From NCBI GenBank assembly GCA_012798185.1, contig JAAZNS010000357.1, positions 1-11,970 of the forward strand: a stretch of 11,970 bases of DNA, read 5' to 3'. Both the position numbers and the translations under genes were made by a program. Below the pieces are notes generated by a model. It saw only the letters and a list, made by a program, of their open reading frames with translations, was not told where the DNA came from and did not search any database. The DNA comes from Chloroflexota bacterium. GTDB lineage: Bacteria; Chloroflexota; Anaerolineae; Anaerolineales; UBA4823. The stretch's first letter is position 1. Each line of letters opens with the position of its first letter. Positions 5,918-11,970 of this stretch are shown here, piece after piece.

Positions 5918-8160
5918 TCGCACAATTACGGACGAATCAAAAAGAAATCGTTTCTTATAAAAAGGGGAAAATGGGGGTATCGGCAGTGCCTGGCAGCGGT
6001 AAAACTTGGACGTTATCTTACCTGGCAGCCGAAATTATTGCCAGCAGCAGATTAGCTGAAGGACAGGAAGTGTTGGTCGTAACGCTGGTCAATTCTGCTG
6101 TGGATAATTTCTACCAGCGAATCAGCCAATTCTTGGGTGGGCGCGGCTTATTTCCTCAAATGGGATTCCGTATTCGTACACTTCACGGCTTAGCACATGA
6201 TATTGTACGGGAACGTCCGGACCTGGTCGGGTTATCCGATACCTTTCAAATCTTAGATGAACGTGAAACTGAGTATATCCTTGATGATGTATGCCATGCC
6301 TGGCTAAATAGCCATCCCGATGCATTCGACGCATATCTGGATTTGGAACAGGACGATAGTACCATAGATGGGATAAGGCGGAATAAATTACCGCAATTAT
6401 TGATCGAAACAGCCTCAGCATGCATCCGCCAAGCAAAAGATTTGCGCCTGACGCCCGAAAGAATCCTAGAGAATGTGAAAAAGCTGCCTGTTCCCCTTCC
6501 CTTATTGGAAATCTGCCAGGAAATATACGCAGACTATCAGCGGGCTTTGGCTTACCGCGGTGCTGTTGATTTCGACGATTTGACGCGCCTGGCATTGGAT
6601 GCCCTGGAATGGGATAATCATTTACTTGAACGGTTGCAGAGCCGATGGCCGTATATTTTGGAAGATGAAGCTCAAGATAGCAGCCGCTTACAAGAAATTA
6701 TCCTGGAAAAACTCGCCGGAGACACAGGCAATTGGGTGCGGGTTGGTGATCCAAATCAGGCTATCTACGAAACATTCACTACGGCAAATCCCAAATATCT
6801 GCTAAGTTTTTTACGTCGGCCAGAGGTTATTCGCCAAGATTTACCTACTTCCGGCAGATCTACGCGAAGCATTATCACCCTGGCTAATTATTTGATCGAA
6901 TGGACGCGCACACAGCACCCAGTTAAATACCTCCGCGACGCGCTAACGCCACCCTTCATCCAGCCGGTAGAAGAAGGTGACGAAGGCTCCAATCCTGAAG
7001 ACAGACCCGACCAAATTTTCCTCTCATTGAAAAAATACACCCCTCATGAAGAAACGCAGGCAATCGCCGATTCGATCGAACGCTGGCTGCCCGCTCACCC
7101 CGAGAACACGGTTGCCATTCTCGTCCCTCGCAATCAGCGAGGTTTCGAGATTGTGGATGAACTGCTAAAGCGGAACCTGCCGGTTGTAGACAGCCTGTTG
7201 CGCAGTTCCACTTCCACCCGCACTTCTGCCCATGCGATAAATATATTGCTTTCCTACCTGTCTGATCCTCAATCTGCAGGTAAACTTGCTAATGTTTATA
7301 AGCTATGCTATCCATCTAAAGGGCAAGATCAATCAACACGGCAGAGAAGAGAGCATGTTGCAGAATTAATTCGCAAATGTAATCAGGTGGAAGAGTTTAT
7401 CCACCCCACTCCTAAAAGAGACTGGTTGCAAGTATTGAATGCAGGTAAGGAAGATGCTCAAACCCTGGAAGAATTGGAAAATTTCCGCAATCAAGTCCGG
7501 CGATGGCTGGTGGGCATCTTGCTGCCTATTGACCAATTGGTGCTCACTCTGGGGCAGGATTTATTTACTGAGCCTGGCGAACTGGCTCTCTCGCATAAAT
7601 TAGCGACTTTGCTGCGCCGGGCAGAAGATATTCATCCTCATTGGCGCTTACCCGAGCTGGCTGATGAATTGCGACTTATCGCTCATAATGAAAAGCGTTT
7701 CATCGGTTTCAGTCAGGATGATACTGGCTTCGATCCCGATTCATATCGAGGTAAGGTCGTCATCGCAACGATCCACAAAGCGAAAGGATTAGAATGGGAC
7801 CGCGTGTATTTGGTCTCTGCTAACAATTATGATTTTCCCTCTGGAATTGAAGGGGATCAGTACATCAGCGAGAAACGATTCATCAGAGATAATTTAAATC
7901 TTCCGGCAGAAACGCTGGCACAATTAGAAATTTCGCTAAACGCCGATGAATATACCTGGTATAACGAGGGTAAAGCCACCCAAGCCGCTCGATTGGATTA
8001 TGCCCGTGAACGATTGCGATTGTTCTACGTAGGAATAACAAGAGCTCGAAAAGAACTGATTATTACGCATAACTCGGGGAGATTTGGTGAATCTCAGCCA
8101 TGTCTACCTCTGGTCGTTTTAGCATCCTTTTGGGAAACAGAGAAAGGAATTACCAAATGA
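5914..8160 (+). CDS. UvrD/Rep-family SF1A ATP-dependent DNA helicase
   Basis: 748 residues from TTG at 5914, overlapping the upstream TGA as TTGA. All SF1A motifs are present: motif I AVPGSGKT (K30), motif II LEDEAQD (D251, E252, Q254), motif III VGDPNQAIY (Q282), motif IV TSGRSTRSI, motif V TIHKAKGLEWD (H621) and motif VI FYVGITRARK (R710, R712). These proteins translocate 3' to 5' on single-stranded DNA and unwind duplex using ATP. The chain ends about 40 residues after motif VI. In AddA or RecB a RecB-type nuclease domain would follow there; here that domain is encoded by the next gene, which overlaps by 4 bases (ATGA). The insert between motifs IV and V is large (2B-like). It could be an ordinary UvrD/PcrA paralogue, but the neighbours make a resection motor more likely. 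Confidence 0.93.
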   Translation: MIAQLRTNQKEIVSYKKGKMGVSAVPGSGKTWTLSYLAAEIIASSRLAEGQEVLVVTLVNSAVDNFYQRISQFLGGRGLFPQMGFRIRTLHGLAHDIVRERPDLVGLSDTFQILDERETEYILDDVCHAWLNSHPDAFDAYLDLEQDDSTIDGIRRNKLPQLLIETASACIRQAKDLRLTPERILENVKKLPVPLPLLEICQEIYADYQRALAYRGAVDFDDLTRLALDALEWDNHLLERLQSRWPYILEDEAQDSSRLQEIILEKLAGDTGNWVRVGDPNQAIYETFTTANPKYLLSFLRRPEVIRQDLPTSGRSTRSIITLANYLIEWTRTQHPVKYLRDALTPPFIQPVEEGDEGSNPEDRPDQIFLSLKKYTPHEETQAIADSIERWLPAHPENTVAILVPRNQRGFEIVDELLKRNLPVVDSLLRSSTSTRTSAHAINILLSYLSDPQSAGKLANVYKLCYPSKGQDQSTRQRREHVAELIRKCNQVEEFIHPTPKRDWLQVLNAGKEDAQTLEELENFRNQVRRWLVGILLPIDQLVLTLGQDLFTEPGELALSHKLATLLRRAEDIHPHWRLPELADELRLIAHNEKRFIGFSQDDTGFDPDSYRGKVVIATIHKAKGLEWDRVYLVSANNYDFPSGIEGDQYISEKRFIRDNLNLPAETLAQLEISLNADEYTWYNEGKATQAARLDYARERLRLFYVGITRARKELIITHNSGRFGESQPCLPLVVLASFWETEKGITK
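8143..8148 (+). promoter_or_regulatory. Shine-Dalgarno AAAGGA deciding the ATG start of the nuclease
   Basis: AAAGGA ends 8 bases before ATG at 8157, which overlaps the helicase stop as ATGA. The upstream in-frame ATG at 8100 lacks a comparable site and would add 19 residues unlike the family start. Confidence 0.6.
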
Positions 8161-8999
8161 GATTACCCAAGGGATTCCAATTCAGCCAGGGCAGCCTGCA
8201 GGATTTTTTCGATTGCCGCAGACGTTTTTTCTTGAGATACATTCAGCAACTTGCCTGGCCAGCTGTGGAATCTGAACCTATGTTGGAAAATGAACGTTTT
8301 ACCCAACAGGGGATAAATTTTCATAAGATGATCCATCAACATCTGATCGGCGTACCCGCCGATCGTCTGTCAAGTTTTGCGTTTAAGGACGATCTGGAAA
8401 ATTGGTGGCAGAATTATCTCGATTTATATAATCGGCTGGAATTCGCCAAACAGACGGCTATCTACCCAGAAATTACCCTCTCATCGCCAATGGGAAATCA
8501 CCGATTAATTGCTGCTTTCGACCTGATTTTTCGACAAAGAGATAATACATTTGTGATATACGATTGGAAAACCAATCGCAGACGCCCGCCGCGGGTATGG
8601 CTGGAACGAAGACTGCAGACCAGGGTTTATCCTTTTCTTTTGGCTAAAGCTGGGGGATTCATGATGGACGGCAAGCCCATCCCACCTGAACAAATACGGA
8701 TGGTTTATTGGTTTGCTAATTTTCCGTTAGAACCCGAAATCTTTAATTATGATGAAAAAACATATCACGCCGATCAAAAATATCTGGCGCATCTGGTAGA
8801 AACGATCGAACATGCCGCAGAAGATAATTTTCACCTCACCGATGACGCCCGAATGTGCCAATTCTGTGTTTACCGCTCGTTATGTGAACGCGGCATTCAG
8901 GCAGGAATCGCAAGTGATGAAGAATCGATGGAGAATGATATCATTACATTAGATGATACCTTTCTCGATTTTGATCAAATTGCTGAAATACCCTTCTAA
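8157..8999 (+). CDS. RecB/Cas4-type PD-(D/E)XK nuclease with a four-Cys Fe-S cluster site
   Basis: 280 residues from ATG at 8157. The RecB-like nuclease core is complete: H56 in GINFHKM, E105 in a PEIT strand, D122 in AAFDLIF, and D136-W-K138 in the YDWKTNR strand (Asp-x-Lys catalytic pair), followed by a QTRVYPFLL helix with the family's conserved Gln-x-x-x-Tyr. Four Cys are placed as in AddB and Cas4: C20 in FDCRRRFF near the N-terminus, then C234, C237 and C243 as C-x2-C-x5-C near the C-terminus. In those families they hold a 4Fe-4S cluster that staples the nuclease fold. The product would cut DNA strands with Mg2+ or Mn2+. It is a free-standing version of the domain fused to the helicase in AddA, AddB and RecB. 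The start overlaps the helicase stop and the stop is 3 bases before recJ, which suggests it works as a subunit with the two UvrD-like proteins. Family and catalytic residues are clear; complex formation is inference. Confidence 0.93.
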   Translation: MRLPKGFQFSQGSLQDFFDCRRRFFLRYIQQLAWPAVESEPMLENERFTQQGINFHKMIHQHLIGVPADRLSSFAFKDDLENWWQNYLDLYNRLEFAKQTAIYPEITLSSPMGNHRLIAAFDLIFRQRDNTFVIYDWKTNRRRPPRVWLERRLQTRVYPFLLAKAGGFMMDGKPIPPEQIRMVYWFANFPLEPEIFNYDEKTYHADQKYLAHLVETIEHAAEDNFHLTDDARMCQFCVYRSLCERGIQAGIASDEESMENDIITLDDTFLDFDQIAEIPF

Positions 9000-9002
9000 T
9001 CG

Positions 9003-11324
9003 ATGAACCGTTGGATTCAAGCGCCGCAAGTAGATCTGCCAGATTATATTCAGAAAACCGTAGGAGGGCATCCATTAGTTGGACAAACGCTTGTTCGCAG
9101 GGGATTAAGGGATATTGAAACGATTCGCGGTTTCCTTGATCCCAACGCATACTCCCCCGCCTCCCCCTTCGAACTTCCAGGTATGGATAAAGCGGTAGAC
9201 CGCCTGCATAAAGCGATCCTCAATCATGAAACAATTTGTGTTTGGGGGGATTTCGATGTAGACGGGCAAACATCCACAACAGTACTTGTATCTACATTAA
9301 ATTTTTTAGGCGCCAGGACTATCTATCATATCCCTAACCGCGAAACCGAATCACATGGTGTAAACCTTCCTTACTTGAAACGCATTATCAAGAATGGCGT
9401 CGATCTCATCATAACCTGCGATACGGGAATTTCTGCTTGTGAAGAAGTTGCCTATGCGCAGCAACGCGGCATTGATATAATCATCACCGATCATCACGAT
9501 CTACCTGAGGTACTCCCTAAGGCTTTTTCTATTATTAATCCCAAGATGCTGAACTCAAATCACCCGCTAATAACGCTGCCGGGCGTCGGTGTGGCATATA
9601 AATTAGCCGAAGCGCTCTGCCAAAGTTTCAGCGATTTCGATACGTATCGATCACAATTGGATTTAGTCGCCTTGGGAATCGTTGCTGATTTAGCGTTATT
9701 GACTGGTGATACCCGTTACCTGCTCCAAAAAGGTTTGCAAAGCTTGCGCAACCCATCTCGGTTAGGCTTAAAGTCGATGCTGGATATCGCCGAATTGAAT
9801 GCTCAAGAAACTAATGAAGAACATATTGCATTCGAGATAGCACCCCGATTGAATGCTTTAGGGCGTTTATCCGATGCAAACAATATCGTTGATTTTTTTA
9901 CCACCTCAGATATTGGCAAAGCACGCACGCTTGCATACCAGTTGGAAGGGTTCAACGAACAACGTAAACTGCAAACCAAACAAGTATTTCAGGCAGCGCT
10001 GGCGCAAATAAACAATAATCCGCAATATTTGGAACACCCGGCACTCGTCTTGTCTCACCCCGCCTGGCCGGCTGGAATCATCGGCATCGTAGCCAGCCGG
10101 CTGGTCGAGAGATATCAAAAACCAGTTTTACTTATATCCACACCTTATGGAAAAAACGGACGCGGCTCAGCCCGCTCTATTGCCGGTATCAACATCACCT
10201 CAGCAATTGCCGAACAAAGAGATATGCTGGTAAATTTTGGCGGACACCCCATGGCAGCCGGTTTCACGATTCCGGCTGGAACCGATATAGAGACCACGAT
10301 CAATAAATTCAGGAAAGCAATTGGAAAAACCATACAGAAAATGATCGAAAATCAACCGCCTGCACAGCGTGTTTTCGATGAATTTTTACCTCTCAGCCAG
10401 CTTACTCTGGAATTAGTCAAAGATTTCGAGCGTTTAGGGCCATTCGGTCCGGGTAACCCGCCGCTCACCCTGGTCAGTCGGGGCGTGGAAATCGTCGATT
10501 CCTCGTTGATCGGTAAAACTCAAGAACATGTATTGATTTCGGTAAAAGATATTGAGCAAAACATCCACCGGCTTATCTGGTGGCAAGGGGCTGGCTGGCA
10601 GCTGCCAGAAGGAAAATTCGATTTGGTGTATCAGGCGCGAACAAGTACTTCAAGCGGGAAATACTCAATTCAGTTAGAATGGATCGATAGCCAGGAAATC
10701 GAAGAAAACACTATTGATCTTATCGATAAACACATGATCGATCTAATCGATTATCGCAGTGAAAAGGATCCACTTGCTGTGTTGAATAAAATACAAAATG
10801 AGGATGATATTCAAATATGGAGCGAAGGTGAGAACAACCCTCCCCAAAGCCTGGATCGAACAAAGCTTATCTCCGGAAAAAACCTTGCTATCTGGTTTTC
10901 TCCGCCGGGGTGGGCGGAAATTCATGCTGCTATTTCTCATGTTTCTCCCCAAAAAATCTATCTTTTTGCCGTAGACCCTGATTGTGACCAGTTCAACCAT
11001 TTTATCGAACGCTTGATTGGATTAATTAAATATGCCATCACCCACTACGAAGGTCAGGTCAATTTGAAGCATTTAGCAGCAAATTTGGCTCATCAAGAAA
11101 TGACTATTCAGACGGGCATCGCCTGGCTTCAAGCCTGCGGCTATTTTAAAATAAGAGCGTATGAAAATTCACTGGTAACGATTGAGCCAGGAAATAAAAA
11201 AGCCAGTGAGAATTTGCCTGAAAACCAGGCAAAATTACAATTTCTTCTTGATGAAACCGCTGCCTTTCGAAAAATGATCAGAACCAGAGATTGTAAACTA
11301 TTGCGCAACGATTTCATAGCTTAA
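9003..11324 (+). CDS. recJ: Single-stranded-DNA-specific exonuclease RecJ
   Basis: 773 residues from ATG at 9003, 3 bases after the nuclease stop. The DHH phosphoesterase core has GDFDVDG (D83, D85, D87), CDTGIS (D140), the DHH motif at D163-H164-H165, and LPGVGVAYKLAEAL as the linker helix region. The DHHA1 domain ends with GGHPMAAG (413-420, H415), and an OB-fold-like segment follows (about 445-560). RecJ degrades single-stranded DNA 5' to 3' with Mn2+ or Mg2+ in recombinational, mismatch and base-excision repair. E. coli RecJ has 577 residues; this one has about 190 more, a C-terminal accessory region that includes IWFSPPGWAEI (about 630) and a winged-helix-like end. An octapeptide-scale repeat (IDLIDKHM then IDLIDYRS, about residues 571-586) sits at the domain boundary. 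No good Shine-Dalgarno is seen, so translation may be coupled to the gene upstream. A hairpin terminator follows directly. Confidence 0.96.
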   Translation: MNRWIQAPQVDLPDYIQKTVGGHPLVGQTLVRRGLRDIETIRGFLDPNAYSPASPFELPGMDKAVDRLHKAILNHETICVWGDFDVDGQTSTTVLVSTLNFLGARTIYHIPNRETESHGVNLPYLKRIIKNGVDLIITCDTGISACEEVAYAQQRGIDIIITDHHDLPEVLPKAFSIINPKMLNSNHPLITLPGVGVAYKLAEALCQSFSDFDTYRSQLDLVALGIVADLALLTGDTRYLLQKGLQSLRNPSRLGLKSMLDIAELNAQETNEEHIAFEIAPRLNALGRLSDANNIVDFFTTSDIGKARTLAYQLEGFNEQRKLQTKQVFQAALAQINNNPQYLEHPALVLSHPAWPAGIIGIVASRLVERYQKPVLLISTPYGKNGRGSARSIAGINITSAIAEQRDMLVNFGGHPMAAGFTIPAGTDIETTINKFRKAIGKTIQKMIENQPPAQRVFDEFLPLSQLTLELVKDFERLGPFGPGNPPLTLVSRGVEIVDSSLIGKTQEHVLISVKDIEQNIHRLIWWQGAGWQLPEGKFDLVYQARTSTSSGKYSIQLEWIDSQEIEENTIDLIDKHMIDLIDYRSEKDPLAVLNKIQNEDDIQIWSEGENNPPQSLDRTKLISGKNLAIWFSPPGWAEIHAAISHVSPQKIYLFAVDPDCDQFNHFIERLIGLIKYAITHYEGQVNLKHLAANLAHQEMTIQTGIAWLQACGYFKIRAYENSLVTIEPGNKKASENLPENQAKLQFLLDETAAFRKMIRTRDCKLLRNDFIA
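10713..10751 (+). repeat. Short in-frame tandem repeat in recJ
   Basis: ATTGATCTTATCGAT (10713-10727) recurs with two changes as ATCGATCTAATCGAT (10737-10751), a 24-base period that encodes IDLID twice, 8 residues apart. It lies between the OB-fold-like segment and the C-terminal region, so it probably forms part of a linker. Confidence 0.6.
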
Positions 11325-11352
11325 GGATACTCTAATCTGAGTAGCCATTTTT
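11325..11352 (+). terminator. Rho-independent terminator of the repair operon
   Basis: GGATACTC (11325-11332) and GAGTAGCC (11339-11346) form a stem of 7 pairs in 8 with one A-G mismatch and a 6-base loop. TTTTT follows at 11348-11352. The stem begins immediately after the recJ stop. It is modest in GC but has the right shape and place. Confidence 0.65.
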
Positions 11353-11365
11353 CGTGGAAAAAATG

Positions 11366-11374
11366 TGTTATATT
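11366..11374 (+). promoter_or_regulatory. Candidate extended -10 promoter of the LysM gene
   Basis: TGTTATATT gives TG, one base, then TATATT (five of six matches to TATAAT). No good -35 is visible at the expected distance, which an extended -10 can tolerate. It lies just after the operon terminator and would start transcription near 11381, leaving a leader of about 75 bases. Confidence 0.4.
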
Positions 11375-11380
11375 AGTGGT

Positions 11381-11438
11381 AATTCTGACCCATTACCGGA
11401 AAACGGTGTTTCATATCGAAGTGGCACCGGTAAGAATT
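11381..11438 (+). promoter_or_regulatory. Leader with overlapping alternative hairpins before the LysM gene
   Basis: TTACCGG (11393-11399) is perfectly complementary to CCGGTAA (11427-11433), with outer support from AATTC (11381-11385) and GAATT (11434-11438) across a 7-base bulge. The loop also contains CGGTG (11404-11408), which can pair with CACCG (11425-11429), and its CGGT can pair with ACCG at 11395-11398. These pairings share bases, so they exclude one another. No T-run follows. This could be a regulatory leader or a palindromic protein-binding site; no known riboswitch class is recognised. Confidence 0.35.
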
Positions 11439-11442
11439 AAAG

Positions 11443-11448
11443 AAGGAG
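11443..11448 (+). promoter_or_regulatory. Strong Shine-Dalgarno AAGGAG of the LysM gene
   Basis: AAGGAG ends 8 bases before ATG at 11457. It is the best ribosome binding site in the window, in contrast to the weak sites and TTG starts of the repair operon. Confidence 0.75.
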
Positions 11449-11456
11449 ATATAAAA

Positions 11457-11970
11457 ATGATCGGAACTTCTCGCCATATCCTCAAAAAGGAGACAGCTAT
11501 TAAGTGGCTGGGTTTGCTGATAATCCTGACACTGCTTATGACCAGCATTCCTCAACGACAACCAGTTATAGCTGCTTGTTCATATCGATATAAGGTTCAG
11601 GCAGGGGATTCTCTTTATATCATTGCATCCCTCTATGATGTGACATTAACAGAGTTGGCAGACGCCAATAAACTCAAAGAACCTTATATGATCTATGTGG
11701 GACAGGTGCTCTGTATTCCGCCTGGCGCAAGCAAACCAGAACCCACCGAGTCGTCCACCACCACTACTACTACCACTGGCTCGACTTCTACGTCCAAGAA
11801 AGAGGCTTTCACCGCCTTCAGTATTGGCGGGATTATTTGGATCGGAATGGCAAATTTCGAAAAAGAGCAATACTACTATGTAAAAGTATACGGTGCTGGA
11901 CCGAGTTATTGGAACTACCCCTACCATAAGTTGGGTATTTTCAAGACTGACAAAGAAGGAAAATATGGCG
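11457..11970 (+). CDS. Secreted LysM-domain protein with Thr-rich linker (3' partial)
   Basis: The frame from ATG at 11457 stays open to the window edge, giving 171 residues. The N-terminus has basic residues (R6, K10, K11, K16), a hydrophobic helix (17-31) and a likely signal peptidase site near VIAA (37-40). Residues 45-88 form one LysM domain: YKVQAGDSLYIIA, then a V-x4-L-A-D-A-N-K-L segment, then IYVGQVLCIPPG. LysM binds N-acetylglucosamine-containing glycans such as peptidoglycan. C41 and C86 flank the domain and probably form a disulfide, a form I associate with Chloroflexota. A Ser/Thr-rich linker follows with seven Thr in a row (101-107), typical of flexible, possibly glycosylated spacers. 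The last 50 residues begin a Tyr- and aromatic-rich segment, probably beta-rich, which I do not recognise and which the edge cuts off. The product should act outside the membrane, anchoring an unknown C-terminal domain to the envelope. Confidence 0.85.
   Translation, partial: MIGTSRHILKKETAIKWLGLLIILTLLMTSIPQRQPVIAACSYRYKVQAGDSLYIIASLYDVTLTELADANKLKEPYMIYVGQVLCIPPGASKPEPTESSTTTTTTTGSTSTSKKEAFTAFSIGGIIWIGMANFEKEQYYYVKVYGAGPSYWNYPYHKLGIFKTDKEGKYG
11757..11777 (+). repeat. ACC/ACT trinucleotide run coding for polythreonine
   Basis: Seven consecutive ACY codons encode Thr101-Thr107 of the LysM protein linker. Such a run can change length by slippage in steps of one residue without a frameshift. 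Confidence 0.6.

Noticed and set aside
6122..6595. 157-codon minus-strand ORF inside the helicase gene
   Set aside because: It is antisense to a fully motif-supported helicase, has no Shine-Dalgarno, and its His/Arg-rich translation looks like a shadow frame.
8157..8999. Cas4 of a CRISPR system
   Set aside because: The Cys pattern is shared, but there is no repeat array and no other cas gene, and the gene is embedded in a helicase/RecJ operon, which fits AddB/RecB-type nucleases better.
3782..11324. Anti-phage defence island
   Set aside because: Helicase-nuclease pairs occur in defence systems, but linkage to recJ, tight even-coding packing and absence of integrase, toxin or hypervariable genes favour a housekeeping repair role.
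11567..11581. Lipobox VIAAC in the LysM protein, making it a lipoprotein
   Set aside because: The Cys lies about ten residues beyond the hydrophobic core and pairs naturally with C86 across the LysM domain; signal peptidase I cleavage is more likely.
11646..11927. Minus-strand ORF opposite the LysM gene
   Set aside because: It runs antisense to a clear secreted LysM protein and has only the composition expected from the complement of Thr/Ser-rich codons.

Overview
The window reads as bacterial chromosome with moderate GC. One continuous plus-strand repair operon dominates it. I lean towards Chloroflexota (Anaerolineae-like). The reasons are a split helicase/nuclease/RecJ cluster, a RecJ with a long C-terminal accessory region, a secreted Cys-rich protein of a type I associate with that phylum, and a secreted LysM protein with a Cys pair and a Thr-rich linker. 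The assignment is inference from protein style; there is no rRNA or marker gene here to settle it.

Left flank (1-2690). The window opens with the last 44 codons of a plus-strand gene that looks like the C-terminus of an RsmI-type rRNA methyltransferase. It converges, with only 3 bases between stop codons, on a minus-strand gene (141-1097) for a secreted, Cys-rich protein of unknown function. A divergent intergenic region separates that gene from a plus-strand M4 (thermolysin/protealysin-like) metallopeptidase (1240-2385) with all catalytic residues present. Its 3' end overlaps a weak candidate small ORF (2325-2639) that has a good Shine-Dalgarno but no recognisable family. An AT-rich stretch follows, with a palindrome (2630-2648) lying on a plausible promoter.

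Core operon (2694-11324). Five genes are packed with gaps of 2-3 bases or overlaps of 4 bases: an APH-fold kinase-like protein, a UvrD-like protein whose ATPase motif I is intact but whose motifs II and III are degraded, a complete UvrD/Rep-type SF1A helicase, a stand-alone RecB/Cas4-type PD-(D/E)XK nuclease with four Cys placed to bind an Fe-S cluster, and RecJ. Three of the five start with TTG. A hairpin plus T-run (11325-11352) ends the unit. The middle three proteins together carry the parts that AddAB/AdnAB-type end-resection enzymes carry in two fused polypeptides: dead motor, live motor and Fe-S nuclease. My main hypothesis is a three-subunit split AddAB-like resection complex, co-expressed with the 5'-3' ssDNA exonuclease RecJ.

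Right flank (11353-11970). A short leader has an extended -10 promoter and overlapping, mutually exclusive hairpins. It precedes a secreted LysM protein that is cut by the window edge.

I saw no rRNA, tRNA, CRISPR array, insertion sequence or attachment site.
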